64,000 bases of DNA from Jiella pelagia. GTDB taxonomy: Bacteria; Pseudomonadota; Alphaproteobacteria; Rhizobiales; Rhizobiaceae. Under the pieces are notes generated by a model. The model worked only from the letters and a program-made list of their open reading frames with translations, ran no database searches and had not been told where the DNA came from. The stretch lies in contig NZ_CP114029.1 in assembly GCF_026898155.1 (NCBI RefSeq), positions 627,501 through 691,500 of the forward strand. The letters run 5' to 3'. Positions 10,327-19,559 of this stretch are shown here, one piece after another. Made by a program: the position numbers and the translations under genes. Position 1 is the first letter of the stretch; each line of letters opens with the position of its first letter.

Positions 10327-10683
10327 TCAGAACAGCCGCCCGCCCTTCGGAACCTCGTGCCCCGGCCCAAGCAGCACGACCTCGCCGTTTTCGTCCGGCA
10401 CGCCGAGGGTCAGCACTTCCGAGCGCATCGGGCCGATCTGACGTGGCGGGAAGTTGACGACCGCGATCACCTGCCGGCCGACGAGTTCTTCCGGCTTGTA
10501 GTGCACGGTGATCTGGGCGGAAGATTTCTTCATCCCGATCTCGCCGCCGAAATCGATCATCAGCTTGAACGCCGGCTTGCGCGCCTCGGGAAACGGCATC
10601 GCCTCCACGATGGTGCCGACGCGGATGTCGACTTTCATGAAATCGTCGAATGTGATTTCCGGTGTGCGATCGCTACCTGACAT
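10327..10683 (-). CDS. CsaA-like tRNA-binding domain protein
   Basis: A small stand-alone EMAP/tRNA-binding OB-fold protein of the CsaA/YgjH group. Family features are the opening ITFDDFMKVDIRVGTI, the FKLMIDFG strand and VVNFPPRQIGPMRSEVL. CsaA has been described as a chaperone-like, tRNA-binding dimer, but its precise role is unsettled. I take ATG at 10683 (MSGSDRT); an ATG four codons upstream (10695) is also in frame. The gene is followed by the vapBC locus and preceded by proC on the same strand. Confidence 0.88.
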   Translation of the reverse strand: MSGSDRTPEITFDDFMKVDIRVGTIVEAMPFPEARKPAFKLMIDFGGEIGMKKSSAQITVHYKPEELVGRQVIAVVNFPPRQIGPMRSEVLTLGVPDENGEVVLLGPGHEVPKGGRLF

Positions 10684-10734
10684 GGCGTGGCCCATTATTC
10701 AAAACTTGAGAACTTTACTGGCACGAGGCCGAAG

Positions 10735-11553
10735 TCAGCCCTTGGCCAGCGCTTCTGCCCGGTCCCGCGCGGCGCGCATCGCCTCGTCCATCAGCTTCGC
10801 CAGCCGCTCCTCGCCCATCAGGACGTCGAGCGCCGCCTGGGTGGTGCCGTTCGGCGAGGTGACGTTTTTGCGCAGCTGCGCCGGATCGTCCTTGGAGCGG
10901 ATCATCAATTCGCCCGCCCCGGCGACGGTATGGCGCGCCAGGCGCATCGCCAGATCGGCCGGAAGGCCCAGTGCCGCGCCGGCCTTGGCCATGCATTCGG
11001 CGAGGTGGAAGACATAGGCCGGGCCACTGCCGGAAACGGCGGTGATCGCGTCGATCAGCGCTTCGGCCTCGACCCATTCGACCGGCCCTGATGCTTCCAG
11101 AAGGCTGGTGGCGGCCGCACGGTCGCTTTCGCCGGTACGCTCGTTGCCATAGGCGCCGGTGATGCCGCGGCCGATCAGTGCCGGGGTGTTGGGCATCGCT
11201 CGCACCACCGGATGTGTGCCGAGCAGATCCTCGATCGCCGCCACCGTCGTCCCGGCAGCGATCGAGACGACCAGCGTCTCAGGCCGCATCGCCGCCTTCA
11301 GCGGCGGCACCGCCGCCGTCATCATCTGCGGCTTGACTGCCAGGACGACGATGTCGAACACCCCCTCCGGCACGGTGGTGCGGTGGACGACACCCTTCTC
11401 GATCAGCGGCTGCAGCGCCGGGCCGACGGCCGGATCGACCACCGTGACCTTCGAGGCATCGAGCCCCTTCTCCAGCCAGCCGCCGAGAAGGGCCGAGCCC
11501 ATATTGCCGCCGCCGAGAAGAAGAATGCGCGCCGAAATCATCGTGTCGGGCAT
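10735..11553 (-). CDS. proC: Pyrroline-5-carboxylate reductase
   Basis: ProC reduces 1-pyrroline-5-carboxylate to proline, the last step of proline synthesis, with NAD(P)H. The N-terminal Rossmann motif LLLGGGNMGSALLGGW is clear. The middle has VLAVKPQMM and RAMPNTPALIGRGITG, and the C-terminal helical domain carries AVSGSGPAYVFH and TSPNGTTQAALD. With the start at 11553 it has 272 residues, the usual size; an ATG at 11541 is the alternative. It begins four bases after the YbjN-like gene, so the two are probably co-transcribed. Confidence 0.95.
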   Translation of the reverse strand: MPDTMISARILLLGGGNMGSALLGGWLEKGLDASKVTVVDPAVGPALQPLIEKGVVHRTTVPEGVFDIVVLAVKPQMMTAAVPPLKAAMRPETLVVSIAAGTTVAAIEDLLGTHPVVRAMPNTPALIGRGITGAYGNERTGESDRAAATSLLEASGPVEWVEAEALIDAITAVSGSGPAYVFHLAECMAKAGAALGLPADLAMRLARHTVAGAGELMIRSKDDPAQLRKNVTSPNGTTQAALDVLMGEERLAKLMDEAMRAARDRAEALAKG

Positions 11554-11557
11554 CGTG

Positions 11558-12058
11558 TCAGGCTTCTCCGACCGTTTCGAACATCGTCGCTTCCAGCGCC
11601 GCCTCGGCCGACTTGTCGGCCCAGATGACGAACTGGAACGCCTGATAGAACCGCTCGCAGCTTTCCAGCGCCATGGCAAGCATGCGCTCGGCCTGGCCGG
11701 TGGTGGCATCGAGCCCACCGGACAGAAGCAGGGAATGACGGAACATCACCGCGCCTTCCTTGCGCCAGAGGTCGAAGTGGCCGACCACCAGCTTCTCGTT
11801 GATGCGCGCGAGCAGGAGCTGGATCTCCGCCTGCCGGTGCGGCGGGACCTTGAGATCGAAAGCGCAGGCGATGTGCAGCGCCTCCATGTCGTCGAGCCAG
11901 GAGAAGGAGACCGAATAGTCGGTCCACACCCCGCTGACCGCAACGGCGAGTTCGTCGTCGCAGGAACGCTCGAACGCCCATTCGCGCGACGTCGCCACCC
12001 ACTCGATCACGTCGACCGGGTTCGACTGTCGCAAGATCGTCATTTCATCGAATTGCAT
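11558..12058 (-). CDS. YbjN domain-containing protein
   Basis: A 166-residue cytoplasmic protein of the YbjN (type III secretion chaperone-like fold) family, common just upstream of proC in Hyphomicrobiales. Family features are the N-terminal NPVDVIEWVA, the central DYSVSFSWLDDMEALHIAC and the LLLARINEKLVVGHFDLW segment. The molecular function is not established. It is a tight operon with proC (4-bp gap). Confidence 0.82.
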   Translation of the reverse strand: MQFDEMTILRQSNPVDVIEWVATSREWAFERSCDDELAVAVSGVWTDYSVSFSWLDDMEALHIACAFDLKVPPHRQAEIQLLLARINEKLVVGHFDLWRKEGAVMFRHSLLLSGGLDATTGQAERMLAMALESCERFYQAFQFVIWADKSAEAALEATMFETVGEA

Positions 12059-12341
12059 GATGGATTCCCCGTATGAAAAATGGACGGGCAGCCGCCCGCC
12101 GCGACAGCCGCCCGCAGGGGTGATGCGTTCGCCGCCGCCGACGAATCACCCTTGAGAATCAGCATACAGTCGGGGAGTCTTCACGCTAAGGGCGTTAACC
12201 GTATTTTCATGTTGATGCGCGTCTTCGCCCACCGAATCGTCGTTCGCCTCGCCGTTAAGCGACTCTGCGATCAGGCGTTTCCGACTCGACAGCTTCCCCG
12301 GGATTGCCGGCGAAGCTGTCGAAAGCCTGTGGAAAAGCGGC
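12059..12341. other. Intergenic region between ybjN and ubiK-like genes
   Basis: About 280 bp lie between two minus-strand genes and should contain the ybjN-proC promoter. I see no gene, strong hairpin or conserved element here. Confidence 0.5.
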
Positions 12342-12617
12342 TCAGACGGTCCCGCCGCTGCCGCCGCCCATCTTCGCCTCAAGGTCTGCGAGCCGCTTTT
12401 TCAGTGCCTCGTTCTCCATCCGCGCCTTCATCGCCATCTCGCGGACGGCCTCGAACTCCTCGCGCTGGACGAGGTCGAGCTGGCTGAAGAAGCGCTCTCC
12501 CTGGGTGCGGAACAGGGTCTCGACTTCTCGGCGCATGCCCTGGGCCGTCCCGGCCGCATCGGTCATCACGCGAGCGAATTCGTCGAGGAGGCGGTTCGGG
12601 GCTCGGTTCGTCGGCAT
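12342..12617 (-). CDS. ubiK: UbiK-like accessory factor (BMFP family)
   Basis: A 91-residue, largely helical protein of the BMFP/UbiK family (YqiC). Members trimerise through a C-terminal coiled coil, bind membranes and, in enterobacteria, assist aerobic ubiquinone synthesis. The N-terminal half has LLDEFARVMTDAAGTAQGMRR. The coiled-coil part is MENEALKKRLADLEAKM, followed by a Gly-rich tail. The start at 12617 has GGAG eight bases upstream. It is divergent from lgt. Confidence 0.85.
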   Translation of the reverse strand: MPTNRAPNRLLDEFARVMTDAAGTAQGMRREVETLFRTQGERFFSQLDLVQREEFEAVREMAMKARMENEALKKRLADLEAKMGGGSGGTV

Positions 12618-12845
12618 GGCAGTCTCCGGGGTTCGAAAGGGTCCTTGGCAGGTAGAGGCGCCGAAGGCCTTAGACAATAGCGGCGCCCGATCGATCGCTG
12701 ATCGCCGGCCGATCGAAGCCGATCGATTGCCCGGCCATGACCGGCCGGTCTTCAAAGTGCCGCTGCTTGGCCTTATGAGGGCTGCGACGCGGCCGTCCCG
12801 GCGGCTGGGCGTCCACGACCACAAGCGACGAGGCCCGCTTCGACC

Positions 12846-13736
12846 ATGCTCTCTCTCCAGACCTTCGGCGTGCTGGCCTATCCGAACATCGATCCGGTGT
12901 TCCTGCAGATCGGGCCGATCGCGCTCCACTGGTACGGCCTCGCCTATGTCGCCGGCATTCTGTGCGGCTGGCTCTACGGGCGTTATCTCGTCGCCAACAC
13001 CCGGCTCTGGCCGAACGGCGTCTCGCCGATCACCAAGCTGCAGATCGACGACATGATCCTCTATCTCGTCCTCGGCATCGTCCTCGGCGGCCGGCTCGGC
13101 TACGTCCTGTTCTACAATCCGCAGCAGTATCTCGCCGATCCGCTCACCGTCTTTTCCGTGTGGGACGGCGGCATGGCGTTTCACGGCGGCCTCGTCGGCG
13201 TGGTGGTGGCGCTCGTCCTGTTCTGCCGGCAGACCAAGGTGCCACTCTACAGCCTCATCGACGTCGTCGCCGCCTCGGTGCCCTTCGGCCTGTTCTTCGG
13301 CCGCCTCGCCAACTTCATCAACAGCGAACTCTGGGGCTCGCCCTCGACCGTTCCCTGGGCGATGGTGTTTCCGACCGGCGGGCCCGAGCCGCGCCATCCG
13401 AGCCAGCTCTACGAAGCAGCGCTCGAAGGCGTCGTCCTCTTCCTCATCCTCCTTGTCGCCACCCATGCCTTCAAGACGCTGGGCCGGCCGCGGCTGACCG
13501 GCGGCATCTTCATTCTGTGCTACGGCATCTTCAGGTCCATCGTCGAAGCCTTCTGGCGCATTCCCGACGAACAGCTCGGCTATCTCTATGGCGGCTGGCT
13601 GACCATGGGAATGCTCTTGTCCCTGCCGATGATCCTCGTCGGCCTCTGGGCGATCGCCACGGCAAAGCCCGTCGCCTACGCACCGAAGAACAGCGAGGAC
13701 GCTGGCACCAAAGCCGAGGATACCGCCCGCCCTTGA
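12846..13736 (+). CDS. lgt: Prolipoprotein diacylglyceryl transferase
   Basis: Lgt moves diacylglycerol from phosphatidylglycerol onto the lipobox cysteine of prelipoproteins in the inner membrane. The 296-residue protein has about seven hydrophobic segments. Signature residues are GGRLGYVLFYN (about 81-91), HGGLVG (about 113-118), GRLANFINSELWG (about 152-164) and HPSQLYEA (about 184-191). The stop overlaps a TTG start of the next gene. The window encodes several lipoproteins that would be substrates. Confidence 0.96.
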   Translation: MLSLQTFGVLAYPNIDPVFLQIGPIALHWYGLAYVAGILCGWLYGRYLVANTRLWPNGVSPITKLQIDDMILYLVLGIVLGGRLGYVLFYNPQQYLADPLTVFSVWDGGMAFHGGLVGVVVALVLFCRQTKVPLYSLIDVVAASVPFGLFFGRLANFINSELWGSPSTVPWAMVFPTGGPEPRHPSQLYEAALEGVVLFLILLVATHAFKTLGRPRLTGGIFILCYGIFRSIVEAFWRIPDEQLGYLYGGWLTMGMLLSLPMILVGLWAIATAKPVAYAPKNSEDAGTKAEDTARP

Positions 13737-14836
13737 ACGACCTCGCACACCGGATCGCCGACATCATTCGCCGCGACGGGCCGATCGGCATCGACCGGTT
13801 CTGGAACCTCGCGCTGTTCGATCGATCCTCAGGATATTACGCCACCAGGAACCCGCTCGGCCGGGCCGGCGACTTCGTCACCGCGCCAGAGATCAGCCAG
13901 ATGTTCGGCGAGTTGATCGGCGCCTGGGTCGCCAGCGCCTGGGAATCGCTCGGCCAGCCGCGGCCATTCCGGTTCGTCGAGATCGGCCCCGGCCGCGGCA
14001 CGTTGATGGCCGACATGCTGCGCACCCTGCGGCGTGCGGCGCCCGCCTGCCTCGCCAGCGCCAGCATTCATCTCGTCGAGACCAGCGAGACGCTGGCGGC
14101 GATCCAGGCGGAGACGCTCTCGCGCTTCGACCTGCCGGTTCGCCGCCATCGCCGCATCGCCGAACTGCCCCCCGGCCCGGCCGTGATCGTCGCCAACGAA
14201 CTCTTCGACGCCCTCGCCATCCGCCAGTTCGTCTTCGACGGTGAGGCCTTTCGAGAACGCTGCGTCGGTCTGTCGGAGGCCGGCAAGCTCGAAATCGTCC
14301 TTTGCGAGCGCACGGAACGCCAGCCGCCGGCCGGCGCCCTGCCCCATCCGCCGGCCGCAGGCGCGGTGTTAGAAGCCTCGCCGGAGCGGGCTGCGCTCGC
14401 CGCCAACCTCGCCGACCGCCTTGCCACGGAGGGCGGCGCCGGCCTCTTCATCGACTACGGCCATGCGGCGAGCGCCTTCGGCGACACGCTGCAGGCGATG
14501 CGCGCCCACGCCTATGCCGATCCGCTCGACCGACCGGGCGAGGCCGATCTCACCAGCCACGTGGATTTCGCCGCCCTGTCGGAGATCTTTTCCAGGCGCG
14601 GGCTCGCCGTGTCGCCGATCGTCGAGCAGGGCGACTTCCTCCTCTCTCTCGGACTGCTGCAGCGGGCAGGCAGGCTCGGCGCGGCGCTCGACGAGAACGG
14701 ACGGGCCGACATCGAACGGGCCGTCGCCCGGCTGGCGGGGCGCGGTGCGGGCGAGATGGGTGCGCTGTTCAAGGTCCTTGCCGTCGCGACGATGCCGATC
14801 CCTCTTCCACCCTTCTCTGCCGCGGCGTCAGATTGA
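13733..14836 (+). CDS. MidA/NDUFAF7-family SAM-dependent methyltransferase
   Basis: A 367-residue class I methyltransferase of the MidA/NDUFAF7 family. The mitochondrial homologue methylates an arginine of a complex I subunit; a similar role in bacterial NADH dehydrogenase assembly is plausible but inferred. It has YYATRNPLGRAGDFVTAPEISQ near residues 35-56 (family signature), the SAM motif VEIGPGRGTLM at about 82-92 and VANELFDALP-like VANELFDALAI. The start must be TTG at 13733, which overlaps the lgt stop (TTGA); no suitable ATG exists nearby. lgt-midA-pgeF is a conserved alphaproteobacterial order. Confidence 0.88.
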   Translation: MNDLAHRIADIIRRDGPIGIDRFWNLALFDRSSGYYATRNPLGRAGDFVTAPEISQMFGELIGAWVASAWESLGQPRPFRFVEIGPGRGTLMADMLRTLRRAAPACLASASIHLVETSETLAAIQAETLSRFDLPVRRHRRIAELPPGPAVIVANELFDALAIRQFVFDGEAFRERCVGLSEAGKLEIVLCERTERQPPAGALPHPPAAGAVLEASPERAALAANLADRLATEGGAGLFIDYGHAASAFGDTLQAMRAHAYADPLDRPGEADLTSHVDFAALSEIFSRRGLAVSPIVEQGDFLLSLGLLQRAGRLGAALDENGRADIERAVARLAGRGAGEMGALFKVLAVATMPIPLPPFSAAASD

Positions 14837-14868
14837 CTTCCCCCCGAAGCTCCACCACCATTCGCGTC

Positions 14869-15672
14869 ATGGTCGATAGCATCACACGCGCCGAGGCGCT
14901 GAAGGACGATGACGTGATTCGCGCGGCCGAGCTTTCGGGCGATGCGGCCGCACATGGCTTCTTCACGCGCCGCGGCGGCGTCTCGAACGGGCTCTACGAG
15001 GGCCTCAATGCCGGCGCCGGATCGAAGGACGATCCGGAACACGTCGCCGAGAACCGGGCGCGGGCGGCAGCGACGCTCGGTCTCGCATCGGACCGCTTGG
15101 CGACCCCCTGGCAGGTGCACTCCGCCGAAGCGGTAATCGTCGATGCACCCTTTTCCGGCGATCGCCCGAGGGTCGATGGCATCGTCACTCGTACACCGGG
15201 CCTTTGCATCGGCGTCGTCACCGCCGATTGCGGGCCGGTGCTCTTTGCCGATCACGACAATGGCGTCGTTGCGGCAGCCCATGCTGGCTGGCGCGGGGCG
15301 CTCGGCGGCGTCCTGGAATCGACGATCGCGGCGATGGAGAAGGCGGGCGCCAAGCGGGCCTCGATCACCGCGATCCTCGGCCCGACCATCACCCAGCCGA
15401 ACTACGAGGTCGGCCTTGAGATGATGGCCGCCTTCGTCGAAGGCGCCCCGGAGCGCGAGCGCTTCTTCCAGCCGGGAAAGGCTCCGGACAAGCGGCAGTT
15501 CGACCTTCCCGGCTTCATCGTCCAGCGGCTCGAGACATCAGGTGTGAAGGCCGGCTTCGTCGGCCGCTGCACCTATGGCGAGCCGGACATGTTCTATTCC
15601 TTCCGCCGCACCACCCATCGCGGCGAGCCCGATTACGGCCGGCAGCTCGCGGCGATCGCATTGCGGGACTGA
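14869..15672 (+). CDS. pgeF: PgeF/YfiH-family purine nucleoside phosphorylase-like (laccase domain)
   Basis: A 267-residue Cu/Zn-oxidoreductase-fold protein. Relatives were named polyphenol oxidase, laccase-domain protein or PgeF (peptidoglycan editing factor), and some act on purine nucleosides. The metal-site residues are visible in TPWQVHSAE (His), VVTADCGPVLFAD (Cys) and AAHAGWRGALGG (His). ATG at 14869 is chosen. An in-frame TTG at 14833 overlaps the preceding stop exactly as at the lgt/midA joint and could be the real start, adding 12 residues. Confidence 0.9.
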   Translation: MVDSITRAEALKDDDVIRAAELSGDAAAHGFFTRRGGVSNGLYEGLNAGAGSKDDPEHVAENRARAAATLGLASDRLATPWQVHSAEAVIVDAPFSGDRPRVDGIVTRTPGLCIGVVTADCGPVLFADHDNGVVAAAHAGWRGALGGVLESTIAAMEKAGAKRASITAILGPTITQPNYEVGLEMMAAFVEGAPERERFFQPGKAPDKRQFDLPGFIVQRLETSGVKAGFVGRCTYGEPDMFYSFRRTTHRGEPDYGRQLAAIALRD

Positions 15673-15675
15673 CCA

Positions 15676-16827
15676 ATGCTTCATTTTGAACGCGCCGAAT
15701 TCGACACGCGCCGCGACCGCATGCTCGCGGAAATGGCGAACCGAAAGCTCGATGCCATGCTCCTGTTCTCGCAGGAGTCGATGTACTGGTTGACCGGCTA
15801 CGACTCGTTCGGCTTCTGCTTCTTCCAATGCCTGGTGCTGAAGGCCGACGGCCAGATGCAGCTTTTGACCCGGTCGGCCGATCTCAGACAGGCCCGGCAC
15901 ACCTCGATCCTCGAGGCCATCGTCATCTGGCGCGACCGCGGCAACGCCGATCCGGTCATCGAATTGCGCAACATGCTCGACGACATGGGCCTTCTGGGCA
16001 TGCGCGTCGGCGTCGAATGGCTCACCCACGGCCTGACCGGCGCGGCCGGGATCGGCGTCAACGAGCGGCTCGGCTCCTTCGCGTCCCTGAAGGAGGCTTC
16101 CGACCTCGTGCCGATGCTGCGGGCGGTGAAGAGCGAGGCCGAGATCGCCCATGTGCGCGAGGCGGCGCTGATCGCCGACGAGGCCTTCGAGGAAGCCTGG
16201 CCGCTGATCAAGCCGGGCGCCGACGAGAGCGATATCCTGGCGACGATGCAGGGCCACGTCTTCAGGCGAGGCGGCGACTATCCGGCCAATCCCTTCGTCG
16301 TCGGCTCCGGCCGGGACGCGCTCCTGTGCCGCTACAAGTCCGGTCGCCGCAGGCTCGATGCGAGCGATCAGCTCACCCTCGAATGGGCGGGCGTGAAGGC
16401 GCAATACCATGCGGCGCTGATGCGCACGGTCGTCATCGGCGAGCCGAGCCAGCGCCACGTCGAGCTGCACGCCGCAGCCAAAGAGGCGCTCGCCGCGGTC
16501 GAGGCGGTCATGCGTCCGGAGCATACGTTCGGCGACGTCTTCGAAGCCCACGCCTCGGTGATGGAAGAGCACGAACTGACCCGCCACCGGCTTTCGGCCT
16601 GCGGCTATTCGCTCGGCGCGCGCTACGCTCCGTCCTGGATGGACCCGCCGATGTTCCATGTCGGCAATCCCGCCGTGATCCAGCCGAACATGACGCTGTT
16701 TGCCCACATGATCATCATGGATTCCGACACCGGCACGGCGATGACCCTCGGCCGCACCTATCTCACCACCGAGACCGGGCCCGAGCCGCTCTCCCGCCTG
16801 TCCCTGGACCTGCCGGTGGTCGCCTGA
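15676..16827 (+). CDS. M24-fold (creatinase/aminopeptidase P-like) protein lacking the usual metal ligands
   Basis: A 383-residue pita-bread-fold protein with an N-terminal creatinase-type domain (MLLFSQESMYWLTGYDSFGF) and a C-terminal M24 domain. In metallo-M24 peptidases five ligands (Asp, Asp, His, Glu, Glu) are needed. Here the equivalent segments read LEWAGVKAQYHAALMRT, CGYSLGARY and NMTLFAHMIIMD, so the Asp-Asp pair, the motif His and the first Glu all appear replaced. It therefore resembles creatinase-type, metal-free hydrolases more than Xaa-Pro peptidases. The substrate is unknown. It starts 3 bases after pgeF, probably in the same operon. Confidence 0.8.
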   Translation: MLHFERAEFDTRRDRMLAEMANRKLDAMLLFSQESMYWLTGYDSFGFCFFQCLVLKADGQMQLLTRSADLRQARHTSILEAIVIWRDRGNADPVIELRNMLDDMGLLGMRVGVEWLTHGLTGAAGIGVNERLGSFASLKEASDLVPMLRAVKSEAEIAHVREAALIADEAFEEAWPLIKPGADESDILATMQGHVFRRGGDYPANPFVVGSGRDALLCRYKSGRRRLDASDQLTLEWAGVKAQYHAALMRTVVIGEPSQRHVELHAAAKEALAAVEAVMRPEHTFGDVFEAHASVMEEHELTRHRLSACGYSLGARYAPSWMDPPMFHVGNPAVIQPNMTLFAHMIIMDSDTGTAMTLGRTYLTTETGPEPLSRLSLDLPVVA

Positions 16828-16851
16828 TCGCCGCCTGACCCATCCGTCATA

Positions 16852-16882
16852 CCCATTGCGACATCCCGAATGTCGCAATGGG
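16852..16882. repeat. Perfect 13-bp inverted repeat
   Basis: CCCATTGCGACAT (16852-16864) and ATGTCGCAATGGG (16870-16882) are exact complements with a 5-base loop, just after the M24-fold gene. No T-run follows directly; a poly-T tract lies about 20 bp further on. It could end the lgt operon transcript or bind a regulator of the lipoprotein gene. Confidence 0.6.
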
Positions 16883-16973
16883 ACGATCCGCGCCAATCTT
16901 AACGATTTTTTCCGACCCGGGCGGCATTGTCGCATTTGCTCGATGCCGACACACGGCCGGAAGGAGATCGCCC

Positions 16974-17936
16974 GTGGCAACGAAACCGGTGGCAGCCAGA
17001 AATCTCGCCTGCGGCACCCTCCTGACCGCGGGGGTGGTACTGTCGGGATGCACGGGCACCGACCTGTCGATCGCGATGGGGCCTAACGGACCGATCCCGC
17101 CCGCCGACATCGGCTCCAGTTCGACCCTCGGCGCACCGCCGGCTTCCGCCTCCGCGCTGGCCGATGCGGCGCCTCTGGTTGCGGCTCCATCCGGAAACAT
17201 CGCTGCGGCGCCCCTTCCGCCGGCCTCGCCCATGCAGGGAAGCCTGCTCGCGCCGCCTTCACAGCAGGACGCAAGTGCCGGCAGCTCGACCAATCTGCGC
17301 TGGCAGACGGGGCCGCAAGCTGTAAATGCTCCGGCCGCGACGCCGCCCATGGCAACGCAGACGCAAGTCGCGGCACTTCCCGAGCCGGCGGCAGACTGGC
17401 AATCCCAATCCCAGCAGGCCCCCACGGAACCGGCCCTGTCAGAGCCTTCTCTCCCGCCACCTTCGGAACCGGACACTCCCGGACAGGACCAGGCGTCGCT
17501 GCCGCCAGCGGCGGGCCAGGCGCCGTTGCGGCCGGCCTCGATGGGCGGGCCTGGCCAGCCTTCAGCCGTTTCGGCGACCGAGGTCCAGTTCCTGCCCGTC
17601 GTCGGTGCGCCGCAGCGGGAGGCCGAGTTGCTCGCCCGGGCGCTCTCAGAAGAATCGCGCCGAGCCGGCGTGCAGATCCGCCCGGCCAGCGGGCCGGTGG
17701 CGCCGATGCGGCTGAAGGGCTATTTCTCCGCCTTCACCAGCGGCAACGAGACAGTTCTGATCTATGTCTGGGACGTGCTGGACAAGAGCGACCAACGCAT
17801 CCGCCGCATCCAGGGCGAGGAACGCGTTGCCGGCACGAATGCCGACCCTTGGGCGCAGGTCGATATCGAAACGCTCCGGAAGGTGGCACAGGAGACGTTC
17901 CGGGAAGCTGCCAGGATGAGCGCCGACATCGGTTGA
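16974..17936 (+). CDS. Pro/Ala-rich lipoprotein, conserved in Hyphomicrobiales
   Basis: A 320-residue predicted lipoprotein. The GTG start at 16974 follows an AAGGAG and gives a leader ending in the lipobox LSGC (Cys about 26). Residues about 30-210 are low-complexity Pro/Ala/Ser/Gln, probably a spacer. The folded C-terminal domain (about 215-320) includes EAELLARALSEESRRAGVQI, LKGYFSAFTSGNETVLIYVWDV and IQGEERVAGTNADPWAQV. The function is not known to me. It stands alone between pgeF-M24 and prs. Confidence 0.75.
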   Translation: MATKPVAARNLACGTLLTAGVVLSGCTGTDLSIAMGPNGPIPPADIGSSSTLGAPPASASALADAAPLVAAPSGNIAAAPLPPASPMQGSLLAPPSQQDASAGSSTNLRWQTGPQAVNAPAATPPMATQTQVAALPEPAADWQSQSQQAPTEPALSEPSLPPPSEPDTPGQDQASLPPAAGQAPLRPASMGGPGQPSAVSATEVQFLPVVGAPQREAELLARALSEESRRAGVQIRPASGPVAPMRLKGYFSAFTSGNETVLIYVWDVLDKSDQRIRRIQGEERVAGTNADPWAQVDIETLRKVAQETFREAARMSADIG

Positions 17937-18332
17937 CCGGAACGTCGCGGTGATCTCGAGAGCGCCGCCCCGGGGAGCCTGGATAACCAGGGCCAGGCGG
18001 ACGGAATGCACGCCGCCGCAAAGACAGTGTCCGGCGCTTAGCTTTCTTCACCATCATGTGGCGGCGCACACAAGGCGGGTTGAAGTTTTGGTGAAGGGTG
18101 CTAGAGCGTCCTTCCGCAGATCGGGCGATGACAGACGTGGAACGGTCTTCATGGATCACCGATCTGCCATGGGCACTCCCTGCCGGCGACGGCGGTTCGG
18201 GAGACATGGAATCGACGACGTCCGCATCGGCAGGCGGAACAGGTCTTCGTTCTCGACAGGCCATAGCCCGGAAGGAATTGCAGCTTGCGCAACAAAGATT
18301 TCTCCTCCTCCCGATCGGCCGGAAAGCAGACG
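17937..18332. other. Intergenic region upstream of prs
   Basis: This gap of about 396 bp must contain the prs promoter. Short plus-strand open frames reach across the prs start but show no Shine-Dalgarno or recognisable domain, so I do not call a gene. No strong hairpin was seen. Confidence 0.5.
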
Positions 18333-19265
<933 letters not shown>

Positions 19266-19559
19266 GCCGCGACACGCCCCTCCCATCGGCCGGCCCGCCA
19301 CGCTGAAGGATCCGCCCGCGGGCCGGGAAGCCGTGACATTGATGCACCGCAGCAATGCCAACTCGCCGGCACGCAATCGGGCAAGAATCTGCGGCGCATG
19401 GCGTGTCGGTTCTGCCGCAGCCCTTGCCGCGCAAGGCGCAGGGCTTCCGGATCTTCTGCCTTCTGAAGGGAAAAAACCCTTCTGAATCAATGGCACGGCC
19501 GCGTGATCGTGACCCGGATTTAACCTCTCGTTAACCCTGCCCGGTATCCTTCGGGGCAG
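19266..19559. other. Intergenic region downstream of prs
   Basis: About 290 bp with no convincing gene. Two TTAAC boxes near 19520-19535 precede the outer-membrane protein gene and may mark its promoter, but no clear consensus is visible. Confidence 0.45.

Noticed and set aside
12342..13748. Long minus-strand open frame opposite lgt
   Set aside because: Only its last 91 codons (the UbiK-like protein) are real. The rest is a shadow of lgt caused by GC-rich codon bias.
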